DNA of 13,545 nucleotides from Synergistaceae bacterium (GTDB taxonomy: Bacteria; Synergistota; Synergistia; Synergistales; Aminobacteriaceae), in contig JAFSNU010000178.1 of NCBI GenBank assembly GCA_017447325.1, positions 1-13,545 on the forward strand, given 5' to 3'. Positions 13,226 through 13,545 of the stretch are shown piece after piece. The translations under genes were made by a program, and so were the position numbers. A model generated the notes under the pieces. That model did not search any database, was not told the origin of the DNA, and was given only the letters and a program-made list of their open reading frames with translations. Position 1 is the stretch's first letter; each line of letters opens with the position of its first letter.

Positions 13226-13545
13226 TTAAGCATAAAACTCGAACGCCTTTTTAATATTTAAATTATCGCCCGGATTTTTAATTTCTTTATTTTCCTTAAT
13301 CTCTTTAACTTCTTTCAGCTCTTTGCTCTCTCTCTTATTCTTTATATTATTAATAAAATCAATTATATTTTTCTGACCGCCGCTCTCCTGCTCCTGCTGC
13401 TCTTGCTCTTGATTTTCTTTGTCATCTTGATTAGAATTAGATCTCTCGAAAGTATCCTGTGAGTTGCGTCTGCGTTCCTCGCGCTCTTCTTCCTGGCTCT
13501 TGCGGTGAATATTCTGAGCCTCGGCTGCGGCCTCGTTTGCCTGAA
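13226..13545 (-). CDS. C-terminal part of a hypothetical protein with charged low-complexity tail
   Basis: The minus-strand frame is open from the window edge to a TAA at 13226-13228, giving at least 106 residues of a larger protein. What is visible is almost wholly disordered and charged: an Ala/Glu start (NEAAAEAQNIHRKSQEEERE), RRRNSQDTFERSNSNQDDKE, a Gln/Glu tract, IIDFINNIKNKRE, a Lys/Glu ladder (KELKEVKEIKENKEIK), and the closing NIKKAFEFYA. Reading in codons without a stop for over 100 triplets and the gene-like spacing to 13184 support a real gene. Function is unknown; the start lies outside the window. Confidence 0.75.
   Translation of the reverse strand, partial: QANEAAAEAQNIHRKSQEEEREERRRNSQDTFERSNSNQDDKENQEQEQQEQESGGQKNIIDFINNIKNKRESKELKEVKEIKENKEIKNPGDNLNIKKAFEFYA

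Overview
The window looks like part of the chromosome of a strictly or largely anaerobic, host-associated bacterium that ferments organic acids. It carries a TRAP transporter, an oxygen-labile Fe-S tartrate dehydratase, a LarA-family racemase, a malic enzyme, a 2-hydroxycarboxylate carrier and a rubrerythrin. TRAP and periplasmic binding proteins fit a diderm cell. The mix, with very AT-rich spacers and moderately GC-rich genes, would suit Synergistota; that lineage is an inference from gene content only.

Left part (1-6850, all plus strand): the 3' end of a TRAP large permease gene and its terminator; a spacer with three consecutive hairpins; ttdA-ttdB and an AEC-family carrier gene in tight succession; a decayed partial copy of the carrier gene's 3' end; a metallo-beta-lactamase-fold hydrolase and a malic enzyme 24 bases apart, followed by a terminator; and a LarA-family nickel racemase. 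Together these would import C4 2-hydroxy acids, interconvert their stereoisomers, dehydrate tartrate to oxaloacetate and decarboxylate malate to pyruvate. The CCS-family carrier at 8835-10217 belongs to the same theme, although its frame carries an amber codon near the N-terminus.

Middle (6851-8834): a minus-strand relic of a BrnT-type toxin and its antitoxin, spoiled by two in-frame stops, then rubrerythrin with a palindromic promoter region, a bidirectional terminator, and a minus-strand S1-domain RNA-binding protein with an RGG-like tail.

Right part (8835-13545): the CCS carrier; a secreted protein whose two binding-protein lobes are in swapped order; a small two-helix membrane protein of unknown role; and a minus-strand cluster of three genes I do not recognise, the last running off the edge.

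The most unusual feature is a repeated pattern: three unrelated genes (the AEC carrier, the 12645-13184 gene and the 11840-12424 gene) are each followed, just past their stop codon, by one or two degenerate copies of their own 3' end. I found no tRNA, rRNA, CRISPR array or intact mobile element.
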